Shown here: piece after piece, positions 52,795-62,572 of the stretch | Numbering within the stretch: the stretch's first letter is position 1 | Layout of the letters: each line of letters starts with the position of its first letter | Assembly (NCBI RefSeq): GCF_030406605.1 | Contig: NZ_CP129104.1 | Span: 3,486,687 to 3,550,686, forward strand | From: Curtobacterium sp. 458 | Lineage (GTDB): Bacteria; Actinomycetota; Actinomycetes; Actinomycetales; Microbacteriaceae | DNA length: 64,000 nt | Direction: 5' to 3' | Notes under the pieces: generated by a model | The model's input: only the letters and a program-made list of their open reading frames with translations | Told to the model about the DNA's origin: nothing | Database searches by the model: none | Position numbers and translations under genes: made by a program

Positions 52795-55038
52795 TCAGGC
52801 CACGTCGACGACCGTCAGCCGCCGCGTCGGCCGCGTCATCGCGACGTACACCGCCGCCGCCGCCCGAGCCGCATCCGCGCCGACGCGCTCCGGGTCGACG
52901 AGGAGCACCCCGTCGAACTCGAGGCCCTTCGCGTCCGCCCCGGTGAGCACCGTGACCGACCCCGGCCGCGGCGACCCGAGCGACCGGACGTCCGCCTCGG
53001 TCCGGGCGAGGCGGTGCCGGACAGCGTCGACGTCGGCTTCGGGCACGATCACGCCGATGGTCCCGCTGCCGATCGCCGCGCGCTCGTCGTCCACCAGCGA
53101 TGCGACCGTGTCGAGCACGTCGGCCCGCGGCACCGACACCCGCTGCACGGGGTCGCCGTCGCGCACGGCCTCGGTCCGGGTGACCACGAGCCCCGCGGAC
53201 GCCGCGTACTCCCCGGCTGCACGCACGATCGACCGTGGCGTGCGGTAGTTGACCGTGAGCTCCTCGACGCGGTGCTCGATCGGCACCTGCGGCGCCCGGC
53301 CACGGCGACGGCGGGCGAGGGCGCCGACGACGTCGTCCCAGGTGCGAGCGGCTCCCGGCGAGGAGCCCTGCGCCATGTCCCCGACGATCGTGAAGGACCG
53401 CAGCGGGTTCCGGCGGGCGAGCACCCGCCACTGCATGGGCGAGAGCTCCTGCGCCTCGTCGACCACGATGTGCCCGTAGGTCCACTCGCGGTCCTCGGCG
53501 GCGCGCTCGGCCGTGGTGCGCGGGTCGCCGCCCTCGGCGAAGGACCCGGCGACCTGCTCCGCGGTGACGATGCCCTCGACGCCCATGTTCTCGATGGCCT
53601 GCCGCGCGTTCTCGATGTCGCGGTTGCGGCTGGCCTTCGCCGCACGCTTCGCCGCGCCGCCGGTGGGGTCGAACGGACCGAGGAGTTCGGCGGCTTCGTC
53701 GAGCAGGGGGACGTCCTCGACCGTCATCGCCGAACCCCGCGGGCGGAGCAGCAGCGCCCGACGCTCCGGGGTCCAGTTCGGGGTGAGGGACGCGAGCCAG
53801 TTCGGCCGCGCGTAGAGGTCCTCCACGAACTTCTCGGCAGGGAGCGGCAGCCACGCGGTGTTGAGGAGGACCCGGGCGTCGTAGGAGGACCGGATGTCCT
53901 CGCGGAGGACCTTCTCGTCGGCCTCGTCCACCGTGGTGCCGCGCTCGCGGAGCTGGTCGGCGAGGAGTCGGGTCATCGCGTCGAGGGCGATCTTGTTGAA
54001 CGTCACCCGGGCGACGTTGTGCGGCTTGCCGCGGTCCTGCGCGCGCTTCATGGCGTCGGCCACGAGCTGCGGCGGGACGACGAGCCGCTCGCCCTCGACG
54101 TCGAGGGTCACGGGCTCGGCCGGCACGACCTGCCGCGACCGGACGGCACGGCGGAGCAGGGACGCCATCTCCGCCGAGCCCTTCACGGCGGCGACGTCCC
54201 GGTGGTCGTGCGTGGAGGCGTGCACCCCCGGGTACAGCGACCCGAGCGACGCCATCACGACACCGGTCTCGCCGAGGGACGGCAGCACCTGCTCGATGTA
54301 CGTCAGGAACGCGGACGACGGCCCGACCATCAGCACACCCGACCCGCGGAGGCGCTCACGGTAGGAGTACAGCAGGTACGCGGCCCGGTGCAGCGCCACG
54401 GCGGTCTTGCCCGTGCCGGGGCCGCCCTGCACGATGAGCACGCCCTCGAGCGGGGACCGGATGATGCGGTCCTGCTCGGCCTGGATCGTGGCGACGATGT
54501 CCGTCATCCGCCCGGTGCGCTCGGCGGTCACGGCGGCGAGGAGCGCCCCCTCGCCCTGCAGGTGCGTGCGCTCGTCGTCGTAGAGGGAGGCGTCGAACAC
54601 CTCGTCCTCGACCCCGACGACGGTCCGGCCGTCGAGCGTGAGGTGCCGGCGCGCCCGCATGCCCATGGGGTGCGCGGCGGTCGCCTGGTAGAACGCGCTC
54701 GCACCGGGGACCCGCCAGTCGAGCAGGAGCGGCCGGTGGTCGTCGTCGCGGAGGCCGACCCGGCCGATGTACCGGAACGCGTCCTCGTCGCTGTCCGGCT
54801 CGGAGACCTCGAGCCGACCGAACACGAGGCGGTCGCCGACGCGTTCGAGCGTCGCGATGGTGTCCTCGTAGAGCCGGGCGTACGCGTCGCGCTCGCTGCG
54901 GCTCTGGTGGTTCCCGCCGACCGCCTGACGGCGGGTCTCGGCGAGACGCTGCTCGGCCTCGGCGGTCAGTTCGTCGAGGCGGGCGAACAGCCCGTCGACG
55001 TAGCCACGCTCGCGGTCGATCTCGGTCGGTTCGGACAC
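52795..55038 (-). CDS. HelD/HelR-like UvrD-family helicase
   Basis: A 747-residue superfamily-1 protein. An N-terminal coiled coil (about 5-60) precedes the ATPase. Walker A is GGPGTGKTAVALH (about 205-217), Walker B is HIVVDEAQELSPMQW, and VTVLTGADAKGLEFDGVLLVDPE and YVAMTRPTRRL are motifs V and VI. This layout is that of actinobacterial HelR/HelD, which detach stalled RNA polymerase and can give rifampicin tolerance. GTG at 55038 has GAAGGG 6 nt upstream; a -10 TACACT is at 55068-55073. The polymerase link is from family knowledge. Confidence 0.9.
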   Translation of the reverse strand: MSEPTEIDRERGYVDGLFARLDELTAEAEQRLAETRRQAVGGNHQSRSERDAYARLYEDTIATLERVGDRLVFGRLEVSEPDSDEDAFRYIGRVGLRDDDHRPLLLDWRVPGASAFYQATAAHPMGMRARRHLTLDGRTVVGVEDEVFDASLYDDERTHLQGEGALLAAVTAERTGRMTDIVATIQAEQDRIIRSPLEGVLIVQGGPGTGKTAVALHRAAYLLYSYRERLRGSGVLMVGPSSAFLTYIEQVLPSLGETGVVMASLGSLYPGVHASTHDHRDVAAVKGSAEMASLLRRAVRSRQVVPAEPVTLDVEGERLVVPPQLVADAMKRAQDRGKPHNVARVTFNKIALDAMTRLLADQLRERGTTVDEADEKVLREDIRSSYDARVLLNTAWLPLPAEKFVEDLYARPNWLASLTPNWTPERRALLLRPRGSAMTVEDVPLLDEAAELLGPFDPTGGAAKRAAKASRNRDIENARQAIENMGVEGIVTAEQVAGSFAEGGDPRTTAERAAEDREWTYGHIVVDEAQELSPMQWRVLARRNPLRSFTIVGDMAQGSSPGAARTWDDVVGALARRRRGRAPQVPIEHRVEELTVNYRTPRSIVRAAGEYAASAGLVVTRTEAVRDGDPVQRVSVPRADVLDTVASLVDDERAAIGSGTIGVIVPEADVDAVRHRLARTEADVRSLGSPRPGSVTVLTGADAKGLEFDGVLLVDPERVGADAARAAAAVYVAMTRPTRRLTVVDVA

Positions 55039-55113
55039 ACGCCACCCTTCGGGAAACAGGGGTGTCCAGTGTAGTCCCGCAGGACCGACACCGAGAACGG
55101 CGCGACCCCGGGA

Positions 55114-55157
55114 CGGACTGGAGGCACGTGGCGGACCCGCCACGCGCCTCCAGTCCG
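55114..55157. repeat. GGAGGC-family palindrome with 21-bp stem
   Basis: The left arm has GGACTGGAGGCACGTGGCGG and the right arm the complement with one mismatch. The centre is 2 nt. Confidence 0.85.
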
Positions 55158-55240
55158 GAACCTGGTTCCGCCCGTTCCGCACCGCGGTCCGGACACAGCA
55201 CCGCGCTTCTCCACGGTGCTGTGTCCGGAACCTGGTTCCG
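55155..55240. repeat. Nested palindrome: 16-bp stem flanked by CCGGAACCTGGTTCCG
   Basis: CCGGAACCTGGTTCCG occurs at 55155-55170 and 55225-55240. Between them TCCGGACACAGCACCG (55188-55203) pairs exactly with 55214-55229. The second flank overlaps the stem, so alternative folds compete. Confidence 0.8.
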
Positions 55241-55276
55241 GCGGCAGACCGCAGTCCCGCGGGACGGACGCGGACG

Positions 55277-56113
55277 CTACATCTCCTCGTGCGTGTCCGG
55301 GTCGCCGTCCCAGAGGCGCCCGCGCTCGAGCGCGGAGATCGCCTGCACCTCGTCGTCGGTCAGCTCGAAGCCGAAGACGTCGAGGTTCTCGCGCTGCCGC
55401 GAGGCGTCGCCCGACTTCGGCACCGGCACGGCACCGAGCTGCACGTGCCAGCGGAGCACGACCTGCCCCGGCGTGACCCCGTGGGCCTCGGCCGCCGCGA
55501 CGACCGGCTGCTCGCTCATGAGCTCGGACTGCTTCGCGAGGGGGCTCCAGCTCTCGGTCACGATGCCGAGCTCCTGGTGGACCATCCGCAGCGCCGCCTG
55601 GGGGAAGTACGGGTGCAGCTCGACCTGGTTCACGGCCGGGGCGACCCCGGTGGCGTCCACGATGCGCTCGAGGTGCTCCGGCGTGAAGTTCGAGACACCG
55701 ATCGAGCGGACCTTGCCGGCGTCACGGAGGTCCACGAAGGCCTTCCAGGTGTCGACGAACTTGTCGACGGACGGGTTCGGCCAGTGGATGAGGTACAGGT
55801 CCACGTGGTCGAGGCCGAGGTTCGCGAGGGACTCGTCGATCGACCGGTGGGCCTCGTCGTACCCGTGGTGGCGCCCCGGCAGCTTCGTGGTGACGACGAG
55901 GTCCTCACGGTCGACACCGGACTCGCGGACCGCACGGCCCACGGCGTCCTCGTTGCCGTAGTTCAGCGCGGTGTCGAGCAGCCGGTAGCCGCTCGCGATC
56001 GCCGCCTGCACCTGCGCGGTGCCCTCGTCGCCGTTCAGGCCGTAGGTGCCGAGGCCGAGCTCGGGGAACCGGTGGCCGTCGTTCAGCTCGATCGTCGGGG
56101 CGCCGACCTGCAT
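55277..56113 (-). CDS. Aldo/keto reductase, diketogluconate-reductase type
   Basis: A 278-residue NADPH aldo/keto reductase. ELGLGTYGLNG, DTALNYGNEDAVGRAV (Asp-Tyr pair), VVTTKLPGRHHG (Lys) and DLYLIHWPNP (His) give the full catalytic tetrad. WSPLAKQS and VPVPKSGDASRQRENLDVFGFEL bind the cofactor. It resembles 2,5-diketo-D-gluconate reductases, but these act on many aldehydes. ATG overlaps the FKBP stop by 1 nt (TGATG). Confidence 0.93.
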   Translation of the reverse strand: MQVGAPTIELNDGHRFPELGLGTYGLNGDEGTAQVQAAIASGYRLLDTALNYGNEDAVGRAVRESGVDREDLVVTTKLPGRHHGYDEAHRSIDESLANLGLDHVDLYLIHWPNPSVDKFVDTWKAFVDLRDAGKVRSIGVSNFTPEHLERIVDATGVAPAVNQVELHPYFPQAALRMVHQELGIVTESWSPLAKQSELMSEQPVVAAAEAHGVTPGQVVLRWHVQLGAVPVPKSGDASRQRENLDVFGFELTDDEVQAISALERGRLWDGDPDTHEEM

Positions 56114-56484
56114 CAGCGGACCCCGAGCAGGTCGATGACGAAGATGAGGGTCTTGCCGGAGAGGAAGTGTCCGCCGCCGGCCGGGCCGTAGGCGAGCTCC
56201 GGCGGGACCACGAGCTTGCGGCGGCCGCCGACCTTCATGCCGGGGATGCCCTCCTGCCAGCCGCGCACGAGCGCCGCGAGCGGGAAGTCGATCGGCTCGC
56301 CGCGGTTCCACGAGCTGTCGAACTCCTCGCCCGACTCGTACTCGACGCCGGCGTAGTGGACCTTGACGGTCGAGCCAGCGGTGGCCTCGTCGCCGGATCC
56401 CTCGACGATGTCGGTGACCACGAGCTCGGTGGGGGCGGGGCCCTCGGGGGCGTCGAACTCGGGCTTGCTGTTGAGGTCAGTCAT
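56113..56484 (-). CDS. FKBP-type peptidyl-prolyl isomerase
   Basis: A 123-residue single-domain FKBP, an assistant of protein folding in the cytoplasm. VKVHYAGVEYESGEEFDSSWNRGEPIDFPL, VRGWQEGIPGMKVGGRRKLVVPPELAYGP and the ending LIFVIDLLGV include the drug-binding aromatic residues. No signal peptide. ATG at 56484. Cotranscribed with the downstream aldo/keto reductase. Confidence 0.96.
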   Translation of the reverse strand: MTDLNSKPEFDAPEGPAPTELVVTDIVEGSGDEATAGSTVKVHYAGVEYESGEEFDSSWNRGEPIDFPLAALVRGWQEGIPGMKVGGRRKLVVPPELAYGPAGGGHFLSGKTLIFVIDLLGVR

Positions 56485-56553
56485 GCCGGCCAGTCAACCA
56501 GAGAGCGCGGTCCTGGCCGTGCAGGCCGATGGAGGCAGCAGAATGGTTCCACC

Positions 56554-57870
56554 GTGACACGATCCGACACCGCTCCGCGCCGCCGCCTGCTCGCCGACCT
56601 CACCCCGCTCCGCCGCTCCCCCGCGTTCGCGCGGCTGTGGGCCGGCACGGCGATCGCCGGCATCGGCACGCAGATGACGACCGTCGCGGTCGGCCTCGAG
56701 GTGTACGACATCACCCGCTCGACGTTCGCCGTGGCACTCGTCGGCGTGATCGCCCTCGTCCCGATGATCGTCGCGGGGCTCTACGGCGGCATGCTCGCCG
56801 ACGCGTTCGACCGGCGGCTCGTGGCCCTCGTGTCGGCGATCGTCGCCTGGGCCGCTGTGGCCCTCATCGCCACGCACGCCTGGCTCGGCCTGCACAGCGT
56901 GGCGCTGCTCTACGTCCTCGCCACGGTGAACGCCGTCGCTGCGACGGTGAGCAACGCCTCGCGCTCCGCGATCGTGCCGCGGCTCGTCGGCACCGACCTC
57001 CTGCCCGCGGCGAGCGCCCTCGGCGGCATCGCGTCCGGGTTCCAGGTCACGGTGGGTCCGGCGATCGCGGGTGTCCTCATCGCGAGCGTCGGCTTCGCCC
57101 CGACGTACACGATCGACGTCGTCCTCTTCACGTTCGCGTTCCTCGGGGTGTTCACGCTGCCGAGGATGGCGGCCGAACACGACGCCCTCCGGCCCGGGCT
57201 GAGCTCGCTGATCGAGGGTGCGCGGTTCCTGAAGCGCTCCCGCAACATCACCATGACCTTCGTGCTCGACATCATCGCGATGACGTTCGGCCAGCCGCGG
57301 GTGCTCTTCCCCGCGATCGGGGCGCTCGTCATCGGCGGCGGGTCGATCACGGTCGGGACACTCACCGCCGCGTACGCGATCGGCGCGCTGCTGTCGAGTG
57401 TGTTCTCCGGTCCGCTGGGGCACGTCCGCCGGCAGGGCGAGGCGGTCGGGTGGGCGATCACCGCGTACGGCGGGGCGATCGCCGCGTTCGGCGTCGTCGT
57501 CGCGGTGGCGCACCTGCTCGGTGGTCGCTCGGGCGATGCCTTCAGCGTCGGGATCCTGCCGGCCCTCGGGCTCGCGGCGCTGTGCCTCGCGGCCGCCGGC
57601 GGTGCGGACAACGTCAGCTCGGTGTTCCGGAACACGATCCTGCAGGCGGCGTCGCCGGACGGGATGCGCGGGCGATTGCAGGGCATCTTCATCGTGGTGG
57701 TCACGGGTGGCCCGCGGCTCGGTGACCTGTACGCCGGGCTCGTCGTCGCGGCGGGCATCGCGTACCCGCCGATCATCGGTGGCGTGGTGATCATCGGCCT
57801 CGTCGCGCTGCTGCTCCGGTTCGTCCCGTCCTTCCGTCGGTACGACGCGCTGCACCCGCACGCGAACTAG
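56554..57870 (+). CDS. MFS transporter, EntS/MFS_3 type
   Basis: A 438-residue twelve-helix major facilitator. The start TPLRRSPAFARLWAGTAIAGIGTQMTTVAVGLEVYDITRS, GGMLADAFDRR (loop 2-3 motif) and SNASRSAIVPRLVGTDLLPAASALGGI are characteristic of the enterobactin-exporter-like group. Substrates vary; siderophore export is one possibility, not supported by neighbours. GTG start, with no clear ribosome-binding site and a CAGAAT 9 nt upstream. Confidence 0.92.
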   Translation: MTRSDTAPRRRLLADLTPLRRSPAFARLWAGTAIAGIGTQMTTVAVGLEVYDITRSTFAVALVGVIALVPMIVAGLYGGMLADAFDRRLVALVSAIVAWAAVALIATHAWLGLHSVALLYVLATVNAVAATVSNASRSAIVPRLVGTDLLPAASALGGIASGFQVTVGPAIAGVLIASVGFAPTYTIDVVLFTFAFLGVFTLPRMAAEHDALRPGLSSLIEGARFLKRSRNITMTFVLDIIAMTFGQPRVLFPAIGALVIGGGSITVGTLTAAYAIGALLSSVFSGPLGHVRRQGEAVGWAITAYGGAIAAFGVVVAVAHLLGGRSGDAFSVGILPALGLAALCLAAAGGADNVSSVFRNTILQAASPDGMRGRLQGIFIVVVTGGPRLGDLYAGLVVAAGIAYPPIIGGVVIIGLVALLLRFVPSFRRYDALHPHAN

Positions 57871-57877
57871 CGGGCCG

Positions 57878-57945
57878 CGAGACTCGCGCTGAGCGACACT
57901 CCTCGCGGCCGGGCGCGCGAGCAACGTCGCTCACGCCGAGTCTCG
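57878..57945. repeat. 20-bp-arm palindrome after the MFS gene
   Basis: CGAGACTCGCGCTGAGCGAC pairs with GTCGCTCACGCCGAGTCTCG at 17 of 20 positions, loop 28 nt. It begins 7 bp after the stop codon. Sequence differs from the other families. Confidence 0.75.
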
Positions 57946-57978
57946 GCAGCGGGCGGGTCGCCAGGGCGACCGCCCACC

Positions 57979-58020
57979 GGCCGGGAGGCCCGTGGCGGGC
58001 CCGCACCGCGCCTCCCGTCC
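57979..58020. repeat. GGAGGC-family palindrome before the YihY gene
   Basis: GGCCGGGAGGCCCGTGGCGG faces CCCGCACCGCGCCTCCCG, with a few mismatches and centre GGGCCC. It ends 9 bp before the -10 of the next gene. Confidence 0.8.
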
Positions 58021-58029
58021 GAATCCAGG

Positions 58030-58035
58030 TAGTTT
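58030..58035 (+). promoter_or_regulatory. -10 element TAGTTT, leaderless start of the YihY gene
   Basis: TAGTTT, CGTACGC, then ATG at 58043. Confidence 0.55.
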
Positions 58036-58042
58036 CGTACGC

Positions 58043-59122
58043 ATGCCGGACCGTGATGCGCGCGCCATCCAGCGGACCGGGGTCCGCGCCGTCGTCCGGC
58101 GCACCTACCACTCGGTCATCCGGCACCGCGTCGTCGACGCGGCGGCGTCGCTGACGTTCTTCGCGACCCTCACGGTGTTCCCGACCGCACTCGCGGTCGT
58201 GTCGGCGCTCGCGATCGTCGACCGGTCGGGAGACGGCCTCGCGGACATCGTCCAGATCCTCGGGTTCATCGTGCGCCCGGAGACCGCGCAGCACCTCGAG
58301 GAGCCGCTCCGGCAGCTGCTCTCGCTCGACAACCCGTGGCTCGGCTTCGCGACCGGCGTGGTCCTGACGCTGTGGTCGCTGTCCGGGTACGCGACCGCGT
58401 TCGGCCGCGCGATGAACACCGCCTACGAGGTCGAGGAGGGCCGCCGGATCTGGAAGTTCCGCAGCATGATGCTCCTCGTCACCCTGCTCGTCATGGTCGG
58501 CGGCGCGATCGCGATCCTCATCCTGCTCGGCACCCCGACGATCGCCGCGGCCATCGTCGACCAGATGGGCTGGCCGGTCTGGGTGGACGACCTGTGGAAC
58601 GTGGCGAAGTGGCCCGTGCTCGCCGCGGTCCTCGTCGTCATGGTCGCGGTGCTCTACTACGCGACGCCGAACGTCCGGACGCCCCAGCTCCGGTGGGTGT
58701 CGGCCGGTGCCGCCTTCGCGATCGTGACCTGGGCGATCGCGACGTTCGGGTTCGCGGTCTACGTCGAGACGATCGGTGCCGGCAACCGCGCGTACGGCTG
58801 GCTCGGCGGCGCGATCCTGCTGCTCGTGTACCTGTACATCTCGAACTTCGTGCTCGTCGTCGGCGGTGAGCTCGACTCCGAGGTCATCCGGATGCGCCAG
58901 CTGTTCGCCGGCATCGAGGCCGACGAGTCGATCCGGCTCCCCCTCCGCGACGTCACGCGGAACTTCACGCTGGCCCGGTGGCGGGACGCCGACATCGCGA
59001 CCGCACACCACGTCCGGGTCGAGGCGGCCAAGCTCCCCCGCGACGACGAGGACGCCGCGCAGGCCGAACACCTCCGCGACCTCGCCGGCAAGGTGCAGGT
59101 GAGCGAACCCCCGATGCCGTAA
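58043..59122 (+). CDS. YihY/BrkB-family membrane protein
   Basis: A 359-residue integral membrane protein. Six hydrophobic segments can be seen. DAAASLTFFATLTVFPTALAVVSAL, SLSGYATAFGRAMNTAYEVEEGRRIWK and YIETIGAGN-like YVETIGAGNRAYGWLGGAILLLVYLYISN-type text are the family signature. Once called ribonuclease BN, the family is now thought to be a transporter. The cytoplasmic C-terminal 70 residues are charged. Confidence 0.93.
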   Translation: MPDRDARAIQRTGVRAVVRRTYHSVIRHRVVDAAASLTFFATLTVFPTALAVVSALAIVDRSGDGLADIVQILGFIVRPETAQHLEEPLRQLLSLDNPWLGFATGVVLTLWSLSGYATAFGRAMNTAYEVEEGRRIWKFRSMMLLVTLLVMVGGAIAILILLGTPTIAAAIVDQMGWPVWVDDLWNVAKWPVLAAVLVVMVAVLYYATPNVRTPQLRWVSAGAAFAIVTWAIATFGFAVYVETIGAGNRAYGWLGGAILLLVYLYISNFVLVVGGELDSEVIRMRQLFAGIEADESIRLPLRDVTRNFTLARWRDADIATAHHVRVEAAKLPRDDEDAAQAEHLRDLAGKVQVSEPPMP

Positions 59123-59155
59123 CGGACGCGGACGCGGCGGGCCCGGTCGGGCGCG

Positions 59156-59224
59156 GATCGAACCACGATCCCGACGTCGAACCGGCCGCAGCCCCTGGTT
59201 CGACGTCGGAATCGCGGTTCGATC
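59156..59224. repeat. 28-bp-arm palindrome between convergent genes
   Basis: The arm 59156-59183 matches the complement of 59197-59224 at 26 of 28 positions, with CCGACGTCGAACC next to the loop. It belongs to the same family as 17341-17405 and 19853-19918. Confidence 0.85.
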
Positions 59225-59240
59225 GGTCCTGAGCGCCGCG

Positions 59241-60713
59241 TCAGCGCTCCCGCGCCGCCTGGTCCAGCATCTCCTCGGTGACCACCGGGATCGCCCCCGT
59301 CGCCAGCTCGATCCCCGACAGGCGCGCAGGCGACAGGACCCGCTGCACCTGGTCCTCCTCCATGAGACCGGCAGCGGTGACGAGCGTCGCGATCGGCGTC
59401 GAGGTGGTCAGTGCCGTGTGCGCGATCGACGCCGCCGCCGCGTACCCGATGTACGGCGTCAGCGCGGTCACGACGCCGACGTTCGTGTCCACCTGCGCCG
59501 CGAGCTTCGCCTCGTTCGCCTCGATGCCCGTGACGCAGTGCACGCGGAGGGTCTCGCAGCCGTTCGCCATCCACTGCAGCGACTGCATGATCGAGTGCGC
59601 GATGATCGGCTCGAACGCGTTGAGCTGCAGCTGTCCGCCCTCGGCCGCCATCGTCACGGTGGTGTCCGCCCCGACGACGGCGAACGCGATCTGGTTCACG
59701 ACCTCGGGGATCACCGGGTTGACCTTGCCGGGCATGATCGACGACCCCGCCTGGCGTGCCGGCAGCGTGATCTCGCCCAGGCCGGCCTGCGGCCCCGACG
59801 CGAGGAGTCGGAGGTCGTTGCAGATCTTCGAGAGCTTCGCGGCGCTGCGCTTCACCGTGCCGGAGAGCGTCATGAACGCCCCGGCGTCGCTCGTGGCCTC
59901 GATGAGGTCCGGCGCGGTCACGACGTCGAGGCCGGTCGCGATCTGCAACTGCCGCCGGACCTCGTCGCGGTACAGCGGATCGGCGGTGATGCCCGTGCCG
60001 ATCGCCGTCGCGCCGAGGTTCGTCTCCGCCAGCAGCGGCATGACCTTCGACAGCAGGAGCACGTCCTCCTGGATGGTGTGCGAGAACCCGGTGAACTCCT
60101 GTCCGAGCGTCATCGGCACAGCGTCCTGGAGCTGCGTCCGTCCGATCTTCAGGACGTCCGCGAAGGCCCGCCCGCGCTCGGCGAAGGCGTCGGACAGTGC
60201 CTCGAGCTGCGTGTTGAGCCGGCGCACACCGAGGATCATCGCCAGCTTGATGCTCGTCGGGTACGTGTCGTTCGTCGACTGGCTGCGGTTCACGTGGTCG
60301 ATCGGGTGCAGGTAGGCGTAGTCGCCCTTCTCCCGCCCGAGGAGTTCGAGTGCCCGGTTCGCGAGCACCTCGTTCGTGTTCATGTTCGTCGACGTGCCGG
60401 CGCCGCCCTGGACGATGTCGACCACGAACTGGTCGCGGAGCCGTCCGTCGCGGACCTCCTGCGCGGCCGCGTCGATGGCGTCGGCGCGCTCGCCGTCGAG
60501 CACCCCGATCGCCTTGTTCGCGCGGGCCGCTGCCTGCTTGACGGTCGCGAGGGCCTCGATGAGGTCCGGGTACACCGCGATCGGGACGGAGGTGATCGGG
60601 AAGTTCTCGAGCGCCCGGAGGGTGTTGATCCCCCAGTAGGCGTCGGCCGGGACCTCTCGGCTGCCCAGGGAGTCGGACTCGGTGCGGGTGGGTCGTGGTG
60701 CGTCGTTGCTCAC
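59241..60713 (-). CDS. aspA: Aspartate ammonia-lyase
   Basis: A 490-residue enzyme that splits aspartate to fumarate and ammonia. NRSQSTNDTYPTSIKLA, GRTQLQDAVPMTLGQEF and the flexible signature loop GSSIMPGKVNPVIPE are the superfamily motifs. The aspartase subtype is suggested by GINTLRALENFPIT and the C-terminal LS/PIPVV-like ending; fumarase C remains a lesser possibility. GTG at 60713 is 7 nt after TAGCCT. Confidence 0.9.
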   Translation of the reverse strand: MSNDAPRPTRTESDSLGSREVPADAYWGINTLRALENFPITSVPIAVYPDLIEALATVKQAAARANKAIGVLDGERADAIDAAAQEVRDGRLRDQFVVDIVQGGAGTSTNMNTNEVLANRALELLGREKGDYAYLHPIDHVNRSQSTNDTYPTSIKLAMILGVRRLNTQLEALSDAFAERGRAFADVLKIGRTQLQDAVPMTLGQEFTGFSHTIQEDVLLLSKVMPLLAETNLGATAIGTGITADPLYRDEVRRQLQIATGLDVVTAPDLIEATSDAGAFMTLSGTVKRSAAKLSKICNDLRLLASGPQAGLGEITLPARQAGSSIMPGKVNPVIPEVVNQIAFAVVGADTTVTMAAEGGQLQLNAFEPIIAHSIMQSLQWMANGCETLRVHCVTGIEANEAKLAAQVDTNVGVVTALTPYIGYAAAASIAHTALTTSTPIATLVTAAGLMEEDQVQRVLSPARLSGIELATGAIPVVTEEMLDQAARER

Positions 60714-60720
60714 CCGGCCC

Positions 60721-60726
60721 AGGCTA
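60721..60726 (-). promoter_or_regulatory. -10 element TAGCCT, leaderless start of aspA
   Basis: TAGCCT, GGGCCGG, then GTG on the minus strand. Confidence 0.58.
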
Positions 60727-60795
60727 GTCCGAACCGTCCGGCCGGTCCTGGTGCCGAGGCGGGCGCGTGTCGGCTCGCGCCCGACGCGACCGGAA

Positions 60796-60843
60796 GACGG
60801 CCTGGAGGCTCGTGGCGGCGCCGCCACGAGCCTCCAGGCCGTC
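60796..60843. repeat. Perfect 48-bp palindrome, GGAGGC family
   Basis: Both 24-bp halves match exactly around GGCGGC/GCCGCC, with CCTGGAGGCTCGTGGCGG in the left half. It lies between aspA and the small membrane-protein gene on the same strand. Confidence 0.9.
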
Positions 60844-60903
60844 ACCTCGTCGCGTCAGCGACCCGCGGCACGCCAGCGGACGCGTCGCGTCACGCGGCGC
60901 GCG

Positions 60904-61199
60904 TCAGTGGAACTGCGGGACGATGAGGTAGATGCCGTAGAGCACGGCGGCGGCGCTGACCGCGAAGCAGGCGATCGCGAGCGAGCGGTACAGCCGCACC
61001 CCGGGCGGGGTGTGCCCCGGGAGCGGGAACCCGGCGGTGGCCGGCCCGACCGTGCCGTCGTCCTTCACCGTGTACTTGCCGGCGCGGGTGTCTGCGGCGC
61101 TCCAGAACCGGAGCCCGACCGAGTACACCGTCACGACGAAGCACGCGGAGACGACCGCGACGACGGCGACGGTGACGAATGCGAGCCAGTCGATCCCCA

Positions 61200-61200
<1 letters not shown>
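60904..61200 (-). CDS. Small membrane protein paired with the Pit transporter
   Basis: A 98-residue protein with two membrane segments (about 6-28 and 71-92) around a polar loop (DTRAGKYTVKDDGTVGPATAGFPLPGHTPPG). I do not know a named family, but the same type of gene follows pit in related Actinobacteria. The ATG overlaps the pit stop by 1 nt (TGATG), which suggests fixed stoichiometry. A role as transporter subunit is inferred from this coupling only. Confidence 0.75.
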
Positions 61201-62456
<1,256 letters not shown>

Positions 62457-62572
62457 CGCGGGAAAGTGTCCCAGGCGACCGGCCCGAGCACAAACCCTGC
62501 CGTTCACCTCGTGTCCACCCGGGCTGTCGATCCGTTCAGGAACGGAACCATTCCGATGAGAGAATGTTCCTC

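Noticed and set aside
52039..55074. 1011-codon plus-strand frame across the repeats and the helicase
   Set aside because: It runs through the tandem repeats and antisense to the helicase gene without a break, which is a GC artefact.
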